A DNA stretch of 64,000 bases from PALSA-693 sp963781155 (GTDB taxonomy: Bacteria; Actinomycetota; Acidimicrobiia; Acidimicrobiales; Palsa-688): assembly GCA_963781155.1 (NCBI GenBank), contig CAWAEC010000012.1:248001-312000 (forward strand), given 5' to 3'. The translations under genes and the position numbers were made by a program. The notes below the pieces were generated by a model. That model was not told where the DNA came from. It ran no database searches and saw nothing but the letters and a program-made list of their open reading frames with translations. Below are positions 61,141 to 64,000 of the stretch, piece by piece. The first letter of the stretch is position 1; each line of letters starts with the position of its first letter.

Positions 61141-61789
61141 ATGACGTCGCCTGGGCAGCCGGAGACGCCTGGGCAGCCCCGGCCCGGCCGCCGCTTCGGC
61201 GCCATCCCGGTCGAGAGCATGACGGCCGAACAGCGGGCGGTCGCCGAGTCCATCCTGGCCGGACCGAGAGGTGGGGAGGCTGACGGCAGGCTGCGAGGAC
61301 CCTTCGAAGCGCTGCTGCACAGTCCTGATCTTGCGGACGTGGCGCAGCGGGTCGGCGTGCAGGTCCGCTTCCGGTCGTCGCTGCCGGATGACCTCAAGGA
61401 ACTCGCGATCATCACAGTGGCCCGCCGCTGGACAGCCCAGTACGAGTGGTTCGCACACCGCCGCCTGGCCCTGGCGGCCGGTCTCGACCCGGCCATTGCC
61501 GACACCATTGCTGCTGGCGAACGACCGACGCGTGGCGCGCTGGGAGAGGACGGCGCCGCTGTCTACGACTTCGTGACCGCCCTGCTCGAAACGGGGGATG
61601 TCCCCGACGGCACGTTCGACGCGGTGTGCCCGCTGGGGTAGACGGGGAGGCGTCGACCTGATCGGGACGGTGGGGTACTACACGTGGGTGTCGTTCATCC
61701 TGAATGTCGACCGCTATCCACTCCCCGACGATGTCGTCCCGCTCGAATCAGAATCAGAAACAGAGACAGAGACAGAGACAGGAGGATAA
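61141..61789 (+). pseudogene. Carboxymuconolactone-decarboxylase-like gene with one frameshift
   Basis: ATG 61141. The first 165 codons form a CMD-like helical protein (GPFEALLHSPDLADVAQRVG, KELAIITVARRWTAQYEWFAH, where the usual Cys is replaced). At about 61630 the frame is lost and TAG follows at 61639-61641. The +1 frame continues with RWGRRGGVDLIGTVGYYTWV, VDRYPLPDDVVPL and a (GAATCA)2/(GAGACA)n tail ending at TAA 61787-61789, whose last bases supply the ribosome site of the next gene. One inserted or lost base explains it. Confidence 0.78.
61744..61783 (+). repeat. Hexanucleotide repeat, coding Ser/Glu and Thr/Glu
   Basis: GAATCA occurs twice, followed by GAAACA and three GAGACA units, a 6-base microsatellite at the 3' end of the CMD-like reading frame. 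It encodes alternating Glu-Ser and Glu-Thr. Confidence 0.85.
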
Positions 61790-62647
61790 GTGCGGATCGG
61801 ATATGTCTTGCCGAACAGCTGGGGCCTGCCCGATCCGCGAGATGACATCGAGCTCGCAGTGCTGGCCGAACAACTCGGCGCGGACTCACTATGGGTGAGC
61901 CACCATGTCATCCATACCGGATTCGTGGCTGAGCGGCTGGGCCGCGCCAACTATTACGACCCGCTGATCTCCCTGACCGCGGCGGCGCTGGCAACGACTC
62001 GGGTGCGGCTCGGCACCAGCGTGTTGGTCCTTGGTTATCTCAACCCGTTTATCACCGCGAAGCAGCTGGCCACGATCGACTGGATCAGCCACGGACGGGT
62101 GGACGCCGGCGTCGGGGTCGGTGGCCTCCAGGCGGAGTTCGCGGCGGTCGGCGTCGTCCCGTTCGAGCAGCGAGGCCCCTATGGCGATGAATTCATCGAT
62201 GTGATGAGGGCGTTGTGGACGCCTGGACCCAGTTCGTTCCAGGGGCAGTTTTTCTCCTTCGATGAGGTGGAGGCCTACCCGGGGCCGTACCAGCCTGGGG
62301 GGCTACCCGTCCTCATCGGCGGCAACGGGGTCCGCGCCACTCACCGGCTGGTGACCCGTGGCGACGGCTGGCACGGGATCGGCATGGAACCCGACGAGGT
62401 GGCGGCGCATCGGGCCCAGCTCGCGGAAGCCTTCGCCAAACACGGGCGGTCGTTCGAGGGCTTCCCCTTGCAGGTGCGCCTCCACATCGACGCCACCGAC
62501 CAGGGGACGGAGGGTTGGCGCGCCCGGGCCGCCGCGTATGCGGCTGCCGGCGTCACCGATTTGGTCCTGGCGCCGCAAACTCAAGACAAGGAGCTGCACC
62601 GGCGGTGGCTCGAAACACTGCTTCCGGTGTTGACGTCGGCCACGTAG
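61790..62647 (+). CDS. LLM-class F420-dependent oxidoreductase
   Basis: 285 aa, GTG 61790 with GGAGG five bases upstream. Luciferase-like TIM barrel: RIGYVLPNSWGLPDPRDD, DSLWVSHHVIHTGF, VRLGTSVLVLGYLNPFITAKQLATIDWISHGRVDAGVGVG, and YQPGGLPVLIGGNGVRATHRL, the TIGR03619-like F420 group. It uses F420 for hydride transfer; substrate unknown. It probably belongs with the CMD-like and thiolase genes. Confidence 0.93.
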   Translation: MRIGYVLPNSWGLPDPRDDIELAVLAEQLGADSLWVSHHVIHTGFVAERLGRANYYDPLISLTAAALATTRVRLGTSVLVLGYLNPFITAKQLATIDWISHGRVDAGVGVGGLQAEFAAVGVVPFEQRGPYGDEFIDVMRALWTPGPSSFQGQFFSFDEVEAYPGPYQPGGLPVLIGGNGVRATHRLVTRGDGWHGIGMEPDEVAAHRAQLAEAFAKHGRSFEGFPLQVRLHIDATDQGTEGWRARAAAYAAAGVTDLVLAPQTQDKELHRRWLETLLPVLTSAT

Positions 62648-62689
62648 GAGTGGCGGTGCGCCGGCCAACGACCCGGGCCGCACGCCGTC

Positions 62690-62771
62690 CCGAAATTTGT
62701 ACCCAACTCTCATCTGTGAACGCAAAAGCACACCACGTGTACTTCTTGGTACACAGATCGGCCAACGCTCC
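62690..62771 (-). repeat. Diverged copy of the 45.9-46.1 kb repeat element
   Basis: Compared without gaps to the reverse complement of 46039-46120, 57 of 82 positions agree by hand count. The central dyad is partly kept (AAAAGCAC/GTACTTCT pairs at 6 of 8 positions). It lies 120 bases upstream of the second thiolase gene. A triple GCGTCCA motif (about 62855-62880) then leads into the ribosome site. Confidence 0.75.
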
Positions 62772-62891
62772 AAATATCGCCGGCAAGCGGCGACCCCGAA
62801 CGCCGAGCCAGACACCGTGAGCGTCTCGCCTACCATCGGCCGAAGCCGGTTCGGGCGTCCAAGGCGTCCAGAAGCGTCCAGGAGGACACGT

Positions 62892-64000
62892 GTGAACAAC
62901 CCTCACGACGCGGATCCGAAGATCCTCGCCCGCGCGGCGATCGCCGGTCTCGGCATCACCGAGACGGGGAAGGTGTATGGACGCTCCGCCCGCGACTTCG
63001 CTGCCGAGGCGGTGCGCCTGGCGGTGGCCGACGCCGGTTTGAGCGTGGCCGACATCGACGGTCTCTTGCTCAGCAACGGCATCTCGGGCGGGGTCGACTT
63101 CCAGCTCCAGAGGGACCTGGGACTGCGCGACCTGCGTCTGGTGAGTCAGGTCAGCGCCTTCGGGGCGACCGCGATCTCCCAGGTCCAGTACGCGGCGATG
63201 GCTGTCGCGACTGGCTTGGCCGACGCCGTTGTCTGCGTCCACGCGGATGCCCCGCTCCAGGAACCCGGCGTCTCGTCAGGAGCCATCTACCGTGGTGCCA
63301 CGGAGGGAAGGGAGCCCAGAGGCTTCTCGGCGCTTCGCATGGCCGGCGGTCAGCGAGGCGCCAACAACGCCTATGCCCTGGCCGCCCGGCGGCATATGGC
63401 GCACTACGGCACCACCAGCGAACACCTGGGTTCGATCGCCGTCTTCCAGCGGCAATGGGCGAGCATGAATCCCCGCGCCCGCTTTCGGGAGCCGATCACC
63501 ATCGACGATCACCAATCTTCACGCTGGGTCGCCGAGCCCCTGCACCTCCTCGACTGTTGCATGGTGTCCAACGGCGGTATTGCCGTCCTGGTGACCAGCG
63601 CCGCTCAGGCCCGTGATCTGTCCCATCCCCCCGTGTATCTGTGGGGCGCGGCGCAGACGCACCCGGGTGATCCCATGTCGCGGGGTTCCGAGTTCGGTTT
63701 GATCACCGGCGCGGCGATCTCCGGACCGGCCGCCATGGAGATGGCCGGTGTCAAGCCGACAGACGTGAATGTGTGCGAGATCTACGACTGCTATACGTAC
63801 ACGGCTCTGGTGACACTCGAGGATTACGGCTTCTGCGCGAAAGGCGAAGGTGGTGCCTTCGCGGCGAGCGGCGCCTTGGGGCCGGGTGGTTCATTGCCGA
63901 CCAATACGGGTGGCGGGCAACTATCGAGCTACTACCTGTGGGGCATGACGCCCTTGTCGGAGGCTGTCATCCAGGCTCGTGGCCAGGGCGGCGAACGACA
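62892..64000 (+). CDS. SCP-x-type thiolase/aldolase-like protein (3' end outside window)
   Basis: At least 369 codons from GTG 62892 (AGGAGG five to seven bases upstream), open to the window end. RAAIAGLGITETGKVYGRSARDFAAEAVRLAV at the N-terminus, DIDGLLLSNGI, QVSAFGATAISQVQYAAMAV, YALAARRHMAHYGTTSEHLG, CEIYDCYTYTALVTLEDYGFCAKGEGGAF and NTGGGQLSSYYLWGM. No Cys occupies the nucleophile position (FGATA). Same family as 46227-47399; both have a copy of the same repeat just upstream. Confidence 0.88.
   Translation, partial: MNNPHDADPKILARAAIAGLGITETGKVYGRSARDFAAEAVRLAVADAGLSVADIDGLLLSNGISGGVDFQLQRDLGLRDLRLVSQVSAFGATAISQVQYAAMAVATGLADAVVCVHADAPLQEPGVSSGAIYRGATEGREPRGFSALRMAGGQRGANNAYALAARRHMAHYGTTSEHLGSIAVFQRQWASMNPRARFREPITIDDHQSSRWVAEPLHLLDCCMVSNGGIAVLVTSAAQARDLSHPPVYLWGAAQTHPGDPMSRGSEFGLITGAAISGPAAMEMAGVKPTDVNVCEIYDCYTYTALVTLEDYGFCAKGEGGAFAASGALGPGGSLPTNTGGGQLSSYYLWGMTPLSEAVIQARGQGGER

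Noticed and set aside
1..64000. Insertion sequences, integrases, tRNA or rRNA genes
   Set aside because: I found no transposase motif, no terminal inverted repeats flanking genes and no tRNA/rRNA-like sequence on reading through both strands by eye; a covariance search would be decisive.

Overview
The window comes from a high-GC actinobacterium, probably a soil or environmental lineage. The grounds are GC-rich codon use with frequent GTG/TTG starts, several F420-type enzymes (DUF385/Ddn-like, PPOX, LLM), a WS/DGAT acyltransferase, SCP-x-like thiolases with a DUF35 partner, an ECF42/DGPF pair, XRE-MmyB regulators, DUF1918/DUF6328/DUF6458 proteins and a SigB/F-type stress sigma factor. I saw no rRNA, tRNA, CRISPR array or transposase. 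The class cannot be fixed from the sequence; Acidimicrobiia-like or other deep actinobacteria are guesses.

Region 1 (1-20 kb) is accessory and decaying. It holds catabolic and redox genes under two XRE-MmyB regulators (cupin, acyl-CoA-dehydrogenase-like oxidase, SDR, DUF6282 amidohydrolase, FAD monooxygenase, TauD dioxygenase) and a tight SRPBCC-ArsR-DUF899-DUF2182 operon behind a 10-bp-arm palindrome. Broken genes lie among them: acyl-CoA ligase tail, aldo/keto reductase head, Nudix hydrolase, phospholipase C-like phosphoesterase, N-truncated GH79-like hydrolase and a methyltransferase with its middle missing. Several breaks are single-base frameshifts, so part of this decay could be sequence error; the deletions and truncations cannot be.

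Region 2 (19.7-31 kb) is a general-stress island: GAF protein, UdgX uracil-DNA glycosylase, SpoIIE phosphatase, STAS protein, RsbW-like ATPase, ferritin-like protein, small membrane proteins, YihY, DUF6328, DUF6458 and a sigma factor whose N-terminal half looks like a degenerate CheR methyltransferase. Four promoters with the same 4-mer/16-nt/GGG geometry precede the sigma gene and three small envelope genes, which suggests an autoregulated SigF-type regulon.

Region 3 (31-45 kb) has a secreted GH12 glucanase, universal stress protein, a cNMP-binding histidine kinase next to a receiver/thioredoxin-reductase-like fusion, Nudix, DUF5996, a DyP peroxidase with an encapsulin-type C-terminal tail, an EEP nuclease, two divergent cell-wall lipoproteins (M15 peptidase, frameshifted; L,D-transpeptidase), DUF302, a thioesterase-like protein and a metallophosphoesterase coupled to an alpha/beta hydrolase.

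Region 4 (45.7-52 kb) starts with a repeat nest (42-bp and 120-bp tandem units) between the hydrolase and a thiolase/DUF35 pair. It continues with an F420-type reductase, a MEDS-HATPase regulator and a ThDP enzyme whose last ~34 codons are present in three tandem copies. A diverged copy of the 120-bp element precedes a second thiolase at 62.7 kb.

Region 5 (52-64 kb) has a GlsB membrane protein, two response regulators, a histidine-kinase remnant expanded by a 9-bp repeat, the ECF42/DGPF pair, a MerR-controlled MFS efflux operon with a MerR-type promoter, PPOX, DUF1918, WS/DGAT, a frameshifted carboxymuconolactone-decarboxylase-like gene, an LLM oxidoreductase and the second thiolase, cut by the window end.
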